Below, piece after piece: positions 6,784 to 15,105 of a stretch of DNA of 34,746 nt. The stretch is from Gammaproteobacteria bacterium (GTDB lineage: Bacteria; Pseudomonadota; Gammaproteobacteria; Steroidobacterales; Steroidobacteraceae): the NCBI GenBank assembly GCA_027315105.1, contig DAHUYP010000019.1, positions 1 to 34,746 of the forward strand, written 5' to 3'. The position numbers were made by a program, and so were the translations under genes. The number at the start of each line of letters is the position of its first letter. The first letter of the stretch is position 1. Under the pieces are notes generated by a model. The model saw only the letters and a list, made by a program, of their open reading frames with translations, searched no databases and was not told the DNA's origin.

Positions 6784-7658
6784 GCGCCGATTTCCTCGCG
6801 TCGATGGCGCGCTCGAGCCGCGAACGCGTGGCGCGCGCGCGCGCACGGCAGCCTGACGGCGAGCTGCGCGCCCAGGCGCGCGCGCTGGCCCCGGCCCCGC
6901 GCCTGCTGCCGTCCGGACTGGGTTTCGACCTGATCGCCGAGGTCAAGCTGCGCTCGCCGGCGCTCGGCCGGCTCGAGCACGGCCGCGAGGACGTCGGCGC
7001 ACGGGTGGTGCAGTACGCCGCGGCCGGTGCCGCGGCCATCTCGGTGCTGACCGAGCCGAGCCGCTTCGATGGCTCACTGGCGCACCTGGCGCGGGCGGCG
7101 CAGGCGCTCGGCGGACGCGCGCCGGTCATGCGCAAGGACTTTCTCGTCGACCCATACCAGGTGTACGAGGCGCGGCTGTCCGGCGCCGGCGGAGTGCTGC
7201 TGATCCTGCGGATGCTGGCGCGCACCGAACTCGAGGCGCTGATCGAATGTGCCGCCGAGCTCGGCCTGTTCATGCTGCTCGAAACCTTCGACGCCGCGGA
7301 CCTGGCGCTCGCCGGCGAGCTGGTGCGCCGGTACGGGCAGAGGGCATCGCTGCTGGTCGGCGTCAACAGCCGCGACCTGGCCACGCTCGAGGTCGTGCCC
7401 GGGCGCCTGGAGGCGCTGGCGGCGCTGTTGCCGCCCGGCGTGCCGCACGTGGCCGAGAGCGGCGTGGCGAGCGAGCGCGATGCCGCGCGCCTGGCCGCGG
7501 CCGGCTATGACCTGGCGCTGGTCGGCGGTGCGCTGATGCAGAGCGTCGATCCGGCCGGGCTGGTGCGCTCGATGCTCGCTGCCGGCCGCGGTGCTGCGGG
7601 CGGCAGCGGCGCCGGCGCGCCGCCCGCGGCTCCCGGAGAGCAGCGACGGCCGGCGTAG
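6780..7658 (+). CDS. trpC: Indole-3-glycerol-phosphate synthase
   Basis: This 292-residue (beta/alpha)8 barrel closes the ring of CdRP to give indole glycerol phosphate. Diagnostic stretches are LIAEVKLRSPALG (catalytic Lys), ISVLTEPSRFDGS, VMRKDFLVDPYQVYEAR (second catalytic Lys), LVGVNSRDLATLEV (Asn-Arg-Asp) and VAESGV near the phosphate site. EVKLRSPALG differs modestly from the common E(I/V)K(K/R)ASPSKG. The last 30 or so residues are Gly/Ala/Pro-rich and look disordered. The ATG at 6780 overlaps the trpD stop (ATGA). It is a monofunctional enzyme, with trpF as a separate gene. Confidence 0.94.
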   Translation: MSADFLASMARSSRERVARARARQPDGELRAQARALAPAPRLLPSGLGFDLIAEVKLRSPALGRLEHGREDVGARVVQYAAAGAAAISVLTEPSRFDGSLAHLARAAQALGGRAPVMRKDFLVDPYQVYEARLSGAGGVLLILRMLARTELEALIECAAELGLFMLLETFDAADLALAGELVRRYGQRASLLVGVNSRDLATLEVVPGRLEALAALLPPGVPHVAESGVASERDAARLAAAGYDLALVGGALMQSVDPAGLVRSMLAAGRGAAGGSGAGAPPAAPGEQRRPA

Positions 7659-7672
7659 GGCCGGGAGCGCGC

Positions 7673-8305
7673 ATGACCGAGGCATCGATATGGATCAAGA
7701 TCTGCGGCATGACGAGTGCCGAGGCGATCTCGGCGGCCTTGGACGCCGAGGTCGATGCGCTCGGCTTCGTCTTTGCGCCCTCGGTGCGCCGGCTCGAGCC
7801 CGCGCAGGCGGCGCGGCTTGCGCGCGGCGCCCGCGGCCGCGCAAGCTTGATCGCCGTGACCCTGCACCCGCCGCAGACGCTGGTGGACGAGATCGTGCGC
7901 CAGTTCGAGCCGGACGCGCTGCAGAGCGACCTGGAGGATTTCGCCGGCTTGCGCCTGCCCGAGACCCTGGCACGATTGCCGGTGCTGCGCCCGGGCCCGG
8001 CACTGCCCGAACACCTGCCGCGCCGGTTGCTGTTCGAAGGGCCGCGCAGCGGCAGCGGCAGCACCGCCGACTGGCGGCAGGCGAGCGAGCTGGCACGCTC
8101 GAGCGAGCTGATACTGGCCGGCGGCCTGCATGCGCGCAATGTCGCCGCGGCCATCCACGCAGTGCGGCCCCATGGAGTCGATGTGTCGAGCGGCGTCGAA
8201 TCGGCGCCCGGACACAAGAGCGCCGACAAGATCGCCGAATTCGTCTCAGCCGCGCGAGCGGCATCACGCGGGATGACTCATGAACGCAATCGATACCGCC
8301 GCTGA
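7673..8305 (+). CDS. trpF: Phosphoribosylanthranilate isomerase, divergent subgroup
   Basis: This 210-residue barrel enzyme isomerises PRA to CdRP. KICGMTS (Cys11, the general base), ALGFVFAPSVRR, ILAGGLHARNVAAAI and GVDVSSGVES (phosphate site) identify it. Two normally conserved stretches differ. The usual QLHG(D/N)E is LQSDLED here, and the segment that normally carries the general-acid aspartate before GGTG..DW reads LLFEGPRSGSGS, with Glu122 in place of Asp. I recall similar sequences in the Xanthomonas group, so this is probably a lineage feature rather than damage. GGGAG lies upstream of the ATG at 7673. The 3' end overlaps trpB by 26 bases. Confidence 0.9.
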   Translation: MTEASIWIKICGMTSAEAISAALDAEVDALGFVFAPSVRRLEPAQAARLARGARGRASLIAVTLHPPQTLVDEIVRQFEPDALQSDLEDFAGLRLPETLARLPVLRPGPALPEHLPRRLLFEGPRSGSGSTADWRQASELARSSELILAGGLHARNVAAAIHAVRPHGVDVSSGVESAPGHKSADKIAEFVSAARAASRGMTHERNRYRR

Positions 8306-9536
8306 GCGCGAGCGCGCACTGGCCGACGTGCTGGCCGGACGTTATCCGGACGAGCGCGGCCGCTATGGGCCGTTTGGCGGCCGCTACGTGCCCGAGACGC
8401 TGATCCCCGCGCACGAGCGGCTCGAGCGCGGCGCGCGGCGCTGGCTGGCCGACGCCGCGTTTCAGGCCGAGCTGAACCAGGAGCTGCGCGACTGGGTGGG
8501 CCGTCCGACGGCGCTCAGTCCGGCGCCGCATCTGTCGAGGCGATGGGGCGCGCAGGTGTGGCTCAAGCGCGAGGATCTCGCGCACACCGGCGCACACAAG
8601 ATCAACAACGCCCTCGGCCAGGCGATGCTCGCGCGCCGGCTCGGCGCGCGCCGCATCGTGGCCGAGACCGGGGCGGGGCAGCACGGCGTCGCCTGCGCGG
8701 CCGCGTGCGCCCGCGTCGGCTTGCCGTGCACCGTGTACATGGGTGCGCTCGACATGGAGCGCCAGGCGCCGAATGTCGGCCGCATGAGACTGCTCGGTGC
8801 CAAGGTGGTGGCGGTCAACAGCGGCGATCGCACGTTGCGCGCCGCGATCGACGAAGCGCTGCGCGACTGGGTCGCGGACCCGACGGGCACCTACTATCTG
8901 CTGGGGTCGGCGGTCGGCGGCCATCCTTACCCGTATATCGTGCGCGAGCTGCAGGCGGTCATCGGCCGTGAGGCGCGCGCGCAGATGCTCGAGCGCGCCG
9001 GCGCGCTGCCCGATGCGCTGATCGCCTGCGTCGGCGGCGGCTCCAATTCGATCGGACTGTTTCACGCCTTCCTGGGCGATGCCGGCGTCGACATCATCGG
9101 GGTGGAGGCGGGCGGGCGCGGCGCGGCTCTGGGCGAGAACGCCGCGACCGTGGTCTACGGCCGTCCCGGGGTGCTGCACGGCAGTTATTCGCTGCTGCTG
9201 CAGGATCGGCATGGCCAGATCCAGGAGACGCACTCGATCTCGGCCGGCCTGGACTATCCCGGGGTCGGTCCGGAGCATGCGCTGCTGGCGTCGATCGGTC
9301 GCGTGCGCTACGAGACCGTGGACGACGGCGAAGCGCTCGAGGCGGTGCGCGAGTGTTGCCGGCTCGAGGGTATTCTGCCGGCGCTCGAAAGCGCGCATGC
9401 GCTCGCTGGTGCGCGCCGCTGGGCGGCGACCCACGCCGGCGCGCGCGTGCTGGTCGGTCTTTCGGGGCGCGGCGACAAGGACATGCCGACCCTGTCGCAG
9501 ACGTTGCTGGCACAACCGGATGAGGCACAGCGATGA
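8280..9536 (+). CDS. trpB: Tryptophan synthase beta chain
   Basis: This 418-residue PLP enzyme condenses indole with serine to make tryptophan in an alpha2-beta2 complex with TrpA. It has GPFGGRYVPETL near the N-terminus, the PLP lysine Lys107 in HTGAHKINN, ETGAGQHGVA, the phosphate-binding GGGSNSIG (about residue 245) and GLSGRGDKDM at the C-terminus. It is the standard TrpB1 type, the partner of TrpA, not the stand-alone TrpB2. The start lies inside the end of trpF, and the stop overlaps the trpA start (ATGA). Confidence 0.97.
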   Translation: MNAIDTAAERERALADVLAGRYPDERGRYGPFGGRYVPETLIPAHERLERGARRWLADAAFQAELNQELRDWVGRPTALSPAPHLSRRWGAQVWLKREDLAHTGAHKINNALGQAMLARRLGARRIVAETGAGQHGVACAAACARVGLPCTVYMGALDMERQAPNVGRMRLLGAKVVAVNSGDRTLRAAIDEALRDWVADPTGTYYLLGSAVGGHPYPYIVRELQAVIGREARAQMLERAGALPDALIACVGGGSNSIGLFHAFLGDAGVDIIGVEAGGRGAALGENAATVVYGRPGVLHGSYSLLLQDRHGQIQETHSISAGLDYPGVGPEHALLASIGRVRYETVDDGEALEAVRECCRLEGILPALESAHALAGARRWAATHAGARVLVGLSGRGDKDMPTLSQTLLAQPDEAQR

Positions 9537-10339
9537 GCGAGGTGGCGCCGCGCACGGCGCGCACACTGCCGCGCGAGAGCATCGTGGCCGCACTGCGCGA
9601 GGCGGCCAAGAACGGCCAGCCGGCGCTGGTGGCCTTCCTGACCGCCGGTTTTCCGAGTCGTGAGCGCTTTCGCGAGGATCTGACGGCGATCGCGAGCGCG
9701 GCCGACGTGGTCGAGATCGGCGTGCCGTTCACCGATCCCATGGCAGACGGCGTCACCATCCAGCGCGCCAGCGAGCAGGCGCTGCGTGCCGGCGTGAGCC
9801 TGGAGTGGATCCTGAGCGAGCTCGCGGCGCTGCCATTGCTGGATACCCCGCTGCTGCTGATGAGTTATCTGAATCCGCTGCTTGCCTACGGCCTGGCGCG
9901 ACTGGCGGCCGATGCCGCGCGCTGCCGCGTCTGCGGGTTCATCGTCCCGGATCTGCCGTTCGACGAGAGCGATGACTTTCGCGCCGCACTCGCGCCGCAC
10001 GGCCTGGCGCTGGTGCAGATGGTGACGCCGGTGACGCCGCCTGAGCGGCTGGCGCGCGTGGCCGGCGCGAGCCAGGGCTTCGTCTATGCGGTGACCATGA
10101 CCGGCACGACCGGCAAGAGCGTGACGGCGCCGAAGGAGATCGCCGACTACCTCGAACGCGTGCGCGCCGCGGCGGCGGTGCCGGTCTGCGCCGGCTTCGG
10201 CATTCGCAGCGCCGAGCAGGTCGAGGCGCTGCGCGGCCTGGTCGACGGGGTGGTCGTGGGCTCGGCGCTGGTGGAAGTGCTGGAACGCGGGGAATCCCCG
10301 CAGCGGTGGCTTGCCGCGCTGCGGCCGCCGCGCCGATGA
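9533..10339 (+). CDS. trpA: Tryptophan synthase alpha chain
   Basis: This 268-residue barrel cleaves indole glycerol phosphate and channels indole to TrpB. LVAFLTAGFPS, VEIGVPFTDPMADGVTIQRA (catalytic Glu61 and Asp72), GFIVPDLPFDES and FVYAVTMTGTTGKSV (phosphate loop; GVTG is the commoner form) are all present. The N-terminus is about 10-15 residues longer than in E. coli. The ATG at 9533 overlaps the trpB stop. It is the last pathway gene of the operon; I see no T-tract terminator in the 141 bases that follow. Confidence 0.96.
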   Translation: MSEVAPRTARTLPRESIVAALREAAKNGQPALVAFLTAGFPSRERFREDLTAIASAADVVEIGVPFTDPMADGVTIQRASEQALRAGVSLEWILSELAALPLLDTPLLLMSYLNPLLAYGLARLAADAARCRVCGFIVPDLPFDESDDFRAALAPHGLALVQMVTPVTPPERLARVAGASQGFVYAVTMTGTTGKSVTAPKEIADYLERVRAAAAVPVCAGFGIRSAEQVEALRGLVDGVVVGSALVEVLERGESPQRWLAALRPPRR

Positions 10340-10480
10340 GCGCGGGCCGGCGCCCGCGGCGGCCGCTGCGGCTGCGAGCGGGTGGTTGCTGCCGCGTCCG
10401 GCTCGGCGTTACCGTGGCCGTGCCGCGGCGCCCCGCCTGATGCGCGACGGCAGCGGAACGCCGCCTGCGGAGGTCATGCC

Positions 10481-11218
10481 ATGCCGAGTCTCACGGTCGA
10501 TCAACGCTTCTGTGGCCCGCCCGGCTGCGCCAACGGCGGCTATCTGGCCGGACTGCTGTCGCGGTTCTCGGCCGACCTGCTGCGAGTCCGGCTCGAGCGG
10601 CCGATTCCGCTGCGGGTGCCGCTGGAAGTCATGGCGGGCGAGGCCGGTGCACTCGAGCTGGCGCACGACGGCCTGATCCTGGCGCGCGCGCAGCCGGTGG
10701 CCTTCGAGCTCGCGGTCCCGCAGCCGCCGGATTATCTGCAGGCGCTCGAGGCGTCGCGCCACTACGTCGGCTTCACCCGCCACGCCTTTCCGGCATGCTT
10801 CGTCTGCGGGCCCGACCGGGCGCGCGGCGACGGGCTGCGCATCTTCGCCGGCGAGCTCGGCGGGCGCGGTAGCGGGCGCGGCCTGGTGGCTGCGACCTGG
10901 GTCCCCGACGCTTCCCTGTCGGCGGGCAACGGCAAGGTGCGGCCCGAATTCATGAGCGCAGCGCTCGACTGCCCCGGCTACTTCGCGGCCCGCGGCGACG
11001 CCATGCCGATGCTGCTGGGGGAATTCACCTCGCACATCGATCGCTGCGTGCATATCGATGAGCCGTGCATCCTGATCGGCTGGAGGATCGCAGTCAGCGG
11101 CCGCAAGTACGACGTCGGCACGGCGCTGTTCGACGAAGACGGCGATCTCTGCGCGCGCGCCAGGGCCTTGTGGATCGAGCCGAAACCGGACTCGGCGGCT
11201 GCGAGCCCCGCGCCATAG
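10481..11218 (+). CDS. Conserved hypothetical protein, hotdog/thioesterase-like
   Basis: This 245-residue protein is preceded by a good GGAGG at 10469-10473, which decides the start over longer in-frame options. The N-terminal half ends in a strand-rich segment. The middle contains ACFVCGPDRARGDGLRIF (about residues 105-122), a motif I associate with predicted acyl-CoA thioesterase-like hotdog proteins. The C-terminal half has MLLGEFTSHIDRCVHIDEPCILIGW and a strand-rich end (YDVGTALFDEDGDLCARARALWIEP), also typical of hotdog folds. No catalytic residue can be named with confidence. It lies 141 bases after trpA on the same strand, but there is no clear functional link to tryptophan synthesis. 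It converges on ubiB, 14 bases away. Confidence 0.65.
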   Translation: MPSLTVDQRFCGPPGCANGGYLAGLLSRFSADLLRVRLERPIPLRVPLEVMAGEAGALELAHDGLILARAQPVAFELAVPQPPDYLQALEASRHYVGFTRHAFPACFVCGPDRARGDGLRIFAGELGGRGSGRGLVAATWVPDASLSAGNGKVRPEFMSAALDCPGYFAARGDAMPMLLGEFTSHIDRCVHIDEPCILIGWRIAVSGRKYDVGTALFDEDGDLCARARALWIEPKPDSAAASPAP

Positions 11219-11232
11219 CACCTGCGCCGGGC

Positions 11233-12903
11233 CTAGTGCCAGTCCGGGCGGCCGGCGCGCCGGCGCGGCCGCCGCGCCGACAGCCAGCAGACCAGCCCCG
11301 CGGCCGCGAGCGCCGCGCCGATCCAGGGGTGCTCGAGCCTGCCCGCGAACCAGAGCATGGCGCCGAGCGCCAGTGCGGCGCCGATCAGGATTCGATCGCG
11401 GCGCCAGGCCTGCTCGAGCAGCTCGACGCGCAGCCGGTCGAGCGCGCGCGTATCGTGGCGCAGCCGCAGCCGGCCATCCTGCGCCTGCTCCAGCGCGCGC
11501 GCGGCCAGCGGCGGCAGGGCCTTGAGAATCTCGATCGCGTCGGGCCAGCTGCGGCGCAGCTCGCGCATCACCGTGCGCGGCCGCACGCGCTCGCGCATCC
11601 AGCGCCGCAGCACCGGGCTGGCGGTCTGCCAGATATCCAGATCCGGGTACAGCTGGCGTCCGAGGCCTTCGACGTTGAGCAGCGTCTTCTGCAACAGCAG
11701 CAGCTGCGGCTGGATCTGGCCGTTGAAGCGCCGCAGCGCCTCGAACAGCCGCAGCAGCACCGTGCCGAAGGAAATCTGCTTGAGCGGTCGATCGAAGATC
11801 GGCTCGCAGATCGTGCGTACGGCCGATTCCATCTCGTCGATGCGCGTGTCGGCCGGAACCCAGCCGGACCGGACGTGCAGGGTCGCGACGCGCCGATAGT
11901 CGCGGTCGAATACCGCCAGGAAGTTCTCCGCCAGGTAGCGCTGATCGCGCAGGTCTAGCGTGCCGACGATGCCGAAATCCACCGCCGCATAGCGCGGCTG
12001 CGCCGGATTCTCCAGCAGCACGAAGATGTTCCCCGGATGCATGTCGGCGTGGAAGAAGTTGTGCCGGAACACCTGGGTGAAGAAGATCTCGACGCCGCTT
12101 TCGGCCAGCCGCCGGAAATCGGTGCCCAGCTCGCGCAAGCGCGCCAGATCACCGATCGGCACGCCGCGGATGCGCTCCATCACCAGCACGTCGGTGCGGC
12201 AATAGTCCCAGTGTATCTCCGGCACGTACAGCAGCGGCGAGCCGAAGAAATTGCGCTTCAGCTGCGAGGCGTTGGCCGCCTCGCGCAGCAGATCGAGCTC
12301 GTCGAGTATGGTCTTCTCGTATTCGCGCACGATCTCGAGCGGTTTGAGGCGGCGGCTTTCGCCCCACCAGCGCTCGGCCATGCCGGCAATGGTGTAGAGC
12401 ACCTCGATGTCGAGTGCGATCATGGCCTTCATGCCGGGCCGCAGCACCTTGACGATGACCTCGCGCCCGTCCTGCAGCTGCGCCGCGTGCACCTGCGCAA
12501 TCGACGCCGCCGCCAGAGGCGCCTCCTCGAAGGCGCGCAGCCGGCTCTCGAGCGGTGCGCCGTAGGAGCGCTCGATCATCGCGCGGGCGATGGTGCCCGG
12601 AAACGGCGGCACATTGTCCTGCAGCCTGGCCAGCTCGTCGGCGATGTCGTCCGGCAGCAGATCGCGCCGCGTGGACAGGGCCTGGCCGAACTTGACGAAG
12701 ATCGGACCGAGCTCCTCGAGGGCCAAACGCAGGCGTTGGGCGCGCGTCAGGCTCGAGCGCCGCTGGAACCAGGTCCACGGCGAGATCAGGTACACGAACC
12801 GCAGCGGCCGATACAGATGGGTCGCGCGCACGAAATCGTCGAGCCGGTGCCGGACCAGGACGCGCTGAATGCGTATCAGTCTGACGAGTACGCGTGGGCG
12901 CAT
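11233..12903 (-). CDS. ubiB: UbiB, ABC1/ADCK-family atypical kinase for ubiquinone synthesis
   Basis: This 556-residue protein shows the ADCK/UbiB signatures in order: KFGQ at 71-74 (the KxGQ motif, in [18 protein letters not shown]), the Ala-rich loop AAASIAQVH (131-139), the ATP-binding Lys152, the ExD-type motif [10 protein letters not shown] (about 202), HADMHPGN (285-292) and DFG (309-311). Two C-terminal transmembrane segments (about 505-545) anchor it to the inner membrane. UbiB is needed for aerobic ubiquinone synthesis, probably as an ATPase that helps extract lipid intermediates. Its ATG shares one base with the ubiJ stop codon, and the order ubiE-ubiJ-ubiB is the common gammaproteobacterial operon. 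Confidence 0.95.
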   Translation of the reverse strand: MRPRVLVRLIRIQRVLVRHRLDDFVRATHLYRPLRFVYLISPWTWFQRRSSLTRAQRLRLALEELGPIFVKFGQALSTRRDLLPDDIADELARLQDNVPPFPGTIARAMIERSYGAPLESRLRAFEEAPLAAASIAQVHAAQLQDGREVIVKVLRPGMKAMIALDIEVLYTIAGMAERWWGESRRLKPLEIVREYEKTILDELDLLREAANASQLKRNFFGSPLLYVPEIHWDYCRTDVLVMERIRGVPIGDLARLRELGTDFRRLAESGVEIFFTQVFRHNFFHADMHPGNIFVLLENPAQPRYAAVDFGIVGTLDLRDQRYLAENFLAVFDRDYRRVATLHVRSGWVPADTRIDEMESAVRTICEPIFDRPLKQISFGTVLLRLFEALRRFNGQIQPQLLLLQKTLLNVEGLGRQLYPDLDIWQTASPVLRRWMRERVRPRTVMRELRRSWPDAIEILKALPPLAARALEQAQDGRLRLRHDTRALDRLRVELLEQAWRRDRILIGAALALGAMLWFAGRLEHPWIGAALAAAGLVCWLSARRPRRRAGRPDWH

Positions 12904-13550
12904 CAGGCCGGTCCCGTGCCGCCGGCCAGGATCAGGGCGCGCTGCTCCAGATGCTGCAGCCGGGCAGCGGCTCGATCGAGCTGCTCGCGCAGCGCCTCGA
13001 CTCCGCGCAGGAAATGCTCGGCCTCGGCACGCGAGACGAGATCGCCGCTCTCGTGGGCCAGGTACTCGGAGACGTTCAGCACCGAGCTCCAGGCCGCGGC
13101 GCGCGACCAGTCGAGCGCGCCGCGCATGGCGCGCATCGCGAGGTGCGCGGCGCTGCGCCCGAGCAGCCGCGCCATGGCGGCTTCCAGGTCCGGCCGCAGC
13201 AGCAACGCGAGCTCGCGAAACTGCTGCGCGAGCTCGGCGTCGCCCTCGATGCGCACGTCGCCGCGCCGGATGACCGCCTGCGCCTGCGCGCCGGCGAGCG
13301 CGAGCAGCGACAGCGGCGCGCCGATGATCCTGGCGTCGGCGTCGCCGGCGGGGCGAATCAGCCGGAGTCCCTGGCCCGAGCATTCGACCACCGTGGACCA
13401 GGATGTGCCGCTGACCGCGATCGCGAGCCGGCGTCCGCCGAGCGCGGTGAGCAGCGCCGCGGCCCGCGGCGAGTCGCTGCGCGCCTGCGCCACGGCCTTG
13501 TCGAGCAGCAGTTCCAGCACCAGGTCGGTCGCGGCCGCCACGGTCAGCAC
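12903..13550 (-). CDS. ubiJ: UbiJ, SCP2-domain ubiquinone-biosynthesis accessory factor
   Basis: About 215 residues. The N-terminal half is an SCP2-like lipid-binding domain (strands [54 protein letters not shown]). The C-terminal part forms a coiled coil (about 165-210, [26 protein letters not shown], divided by heptads). UbiJ with UbiK scaffolds the soluble Ubi complex and binds its lipid intermediates. It lies between ubiE and ubiB as in related genomes. The start is uncertain: GTG at 13550 overlaps the ubiE stop (GTGCTGA), and another GTG lies at 13541. The long open frame upstream of that belongs to the ubiE region and is not coding in this frame. Confidence 0.88.
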   Translation of the reverse strand: MLTVAAATDLVLELLLDKAVAQARSDSPRAAALLTALGGRRLAIAVSGTSWSTVVECSGQGLRLIRPAGDADARIIGAPLSLLALAGAQAQAVIRRGDVRIEGDAELAQQFRELALLLRPDLEAAMARLLGRSAAHLAMRAMRGALDWSRAAAWSSVLNVSEYLAHESGDLVSRAEAEHFLRGVEALREQLDRAAARLQHLEQRALILAGGTGPA

Positions 13551-14299
13551 CGGTAGCCGCGATGCAGGGCCACGATACCCCCCGTCAGGTTGTGATAGCG
13601 GCAATGGCCGAGTCCGGCGGCCTGCATCATGCCGAGCAGCGTCTCCTGATCGGGATGGCGCCGGATGGATTCGGCCAGGTAGCGGTAGCTCTCGGCGTCG
13701 CCGGCAACGGTGCGCCCGAGCCATGGCAGGACATTGAAGGAATACAGATCGTATACGCGGCGCAGCGCCGGCACGACCGGCGTCGAGAACTCGAGCACCA
13801 GCAGCTGTCCGCCGCTCTTGAGCACGCGCCGCATGTCGGCCAGCGCGGCCGCCTTGTCGGTCACGTTTCGCAGGCCGAAGCCGATGGTGACGCAGTCGAA
13901 GCTGGCGTCGGCGAACGGTAGCCGTTCGGCGTTGGCCCGCACGTATTCCACGTTCGATACCAGCGCCTGATCCGTCAGGCGGTCGCGGCCGTGCTGGAGC
14001 ATGTTGGCGTTGATGTCGGACAGCACGACCAGCCCCGAGCGACCGACCTGGCGCGCGAGCCCGGCGGCGAGGTCGCCGGTGCCGCCTGCGATATCGAGCG
14101 CTCGAGCGCCCTCCGACAGGCCGGTCAGGGCGAGCGCGAATCGCTTCCATAGACGGTGCGCACCGCCGGACATCAGGTCGTTCATCAGGTCGTAGCGATC
14201 GGCCACGGAGTCGAAAACCGCGCGCACGCGCCGGGCTTTTTCCTTCCAGGGTACTTCCTGAAAGCCGAAATCCGTGGTCGGGGGGCCGTTATCGGTCAT
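13544..14299 (-). CDS. ubiE: Ubiquinone/menaquinone C-methyltransferase UbiE
   Basis: This 251-residue SAM-dependent methyltransferase adds the C2 methyl group in ubiquinone (or demethylmenaquinone) synthesis. [34 protein letters not shown], the SAM-binding [12 protein letters not shown] (about 69-80), [24 protein letters not shown] and the C-terminal [15 protein letters not shown] are all classic UbiE. The length is normal. It is the first gene of the ubiE-ubiJ-ubiB operon. Upstream, on the minus strand, a TAGAAT (14332-14327) could serve as -10 box, but the matching -35 is poor. Confidence 0.97.
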   Translation of the reverse strand: MTDNGPPTTDFGFQEVPWKEKARRVRAVFDSVADRYDLMNDLMSGGAHRLWKRFALALTGLSEGARALDIAGGTGDLAAGLARQVGRSGLVVLSDINANMLQHGRDRLTDQALVSNVEYVRANAERLPFADASFDCVTIGFGLRNVTDKAAALADMRRVLKSGGQLLVLEFSTPVVPALRRVYDLYSFNVLPWLGRTVAGDAESYRYLAESIRRHPDQETLLGMMQAAGLGHCRYHNLTGGIVALHRGYRC

Positions 14300-14446
14300 C
14301 TGGATACCATCGCCGCCGAAACCGGCATTCTATTTATGTCAGAGCCCGATAGCATGCGGCATGCCGCCGGGCGGCGGGCCGGAGGAGGCGCCGGGCCGAA
14401 TCGTAACGGACTGCCTGGCTATGCAGGGCCGGGGTTTGAAGCCCCT

Positions 14447-14618
14447 GATATATCTCGAACTTCCGGTGCGCATGAGCGTATCTAGATTCATTCAAAATCG
14501 CTGGCAATCCGGCGGCAGTTCGTTGAGAATCGCCATCCGGTTGATGGCCCAAAGGGCTCAACCGAGTGGGGGTCTTGTGAAGATTTGGCCGGGCGATTAT
14601 CGCCCGGCCTTTCTTTTT
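14447..14618 (+). ncRNA. Candidate structured small RNA ending in a strong terminator
   Basis: The interval 14300-14687 holds no convincing protein gene on either strand, but its plus strand is structured. Hairpins that can be seen are CCATC-CGGTT-GATGG (14533-14547), a competing stem CGGTTGA/TCAACCG (14538-14544 with 14558-14564) enclosing GCCC-AAA-GGGC, and a small TCTT-GTG-AAGA. They are followed by the terminator at 14587-14618. An extended -10 element, TGATATATC (14447-14455), would start an RNA near 14462 of roughly 155 bases. No protein-coding gene on the plus strand ends here, so the terminator needs some other transcript. I could not match the sequence to 6S RNA, tmRNA, SRP RNA, RNase P RNA or a known riboswitch. 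The promoter is the weakest part of the case. Confidence 0.45.
14587..14618 (+). terminator. Intrinsic terminator, plus strand
   Basis: A perfect ten-base-pair stem GGCCGGGCGA/TCGCCCGGCC with a three-base loop (14587-14609) is followed by TTTCTTTTT (14610-14618). Read on the minus strand the stem is followed by AAATC, not a T-tract, so it is directional and does not serve the DUF971 gene on that strand well. Confidence 0.85.
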
Positions 14619-14687
14619 CCGGCGACCCGATCGCGGCCTGCGCGGCGCCGCTGGCGCACGTCGATCGAGCAGCCGGCGAGCCGGCCC

Positions 14688-15047
14688 TCAACGCTGCCGC
14701 GAGTGGCCCGCGCTCGCTGCGCGGGCGAGATATTCCGACCACTTGCGTTCGCGCTGCGAGCCGAGCTCGTGCAGATACTTCCAGGTGAACAGGCCGGTGT
14801 CGTGCCCGTCATCGAACACCAGCCGGATCGCATATTGTCCAATCGGTTCGACCGCGCGGATGCCGACGTTCTGCTTGCCGAGCACGAGCAGCGGCGGGCC
14901 GTGCCCATGGCCCTGTACTTCCGCCGATGGGGAATGCACGCGCAGATATTCGAACGGCAGCTCGAAGCGACTGCCGTCCTCGAAGCTCACTTCGAGCAGC
15001 CGTGATCGCTGTCGCAACTTGATTTCGGTCACCGAAACTTCGGCCAT
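14688..15047 (-). CDS. DUF971 domain protein
   Basis: This 119-residue protein belongs to the DUF971 family, the domain also found at the N-terminus of gamma-butyrobetaine hydroxylase. Typical stretches are VTEIKLRQRSRLLEVSFEDG, FELPFEYLRVHSPSAEV, VGIRAVEPIGQYAIRLVFDDGH and the signature DTGLFTWKYLHELG. The fold is a small, strand-rich domain, and in some relatives it binds iron or an Fe-S cluster; the function is not established. It is divergent from the oxidoreductase cluster at 15106. The Cys/His set of metal-binding versions is not obvious here (a His lies in DDGHDTG). Confidence 0.85.
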   Translation of the reverse strand: MAEVSVTEIKLRQRSRLLEVSFEDGSRFELPFEYLRVHSPSAEVQGHGHGPPLLVLGKQNVGIRAVEPIGQYAIRLVFDDGHDTGLFTWKYLHELGSQRERKWSEYLARAASAGHSRQR

Positions 15048-15105
15048 TACTGATTCGCTTCCCGGCAGTTGATTTGTTATACAGAGTGATCTGGAGCTGG
15101 CTGCT

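Noticed and set aside
14300-14618. Assignment of the structured region to 6S RNA, tmRNA, SRP RNA, RNase P RNA or a known riboswitch
   Set aside because: I looked for their core motifs (for example the SRP GGAAGGA-type loop, a tRNA-like end, TPP or cobalamin boxes) and found none.
14587-14618. Terminator as the end of the minus-strand DUF971 gene
   Set aside because: Read on the minus strand the stem is followed by AAATC rather than a T-tract, so it points the other way.
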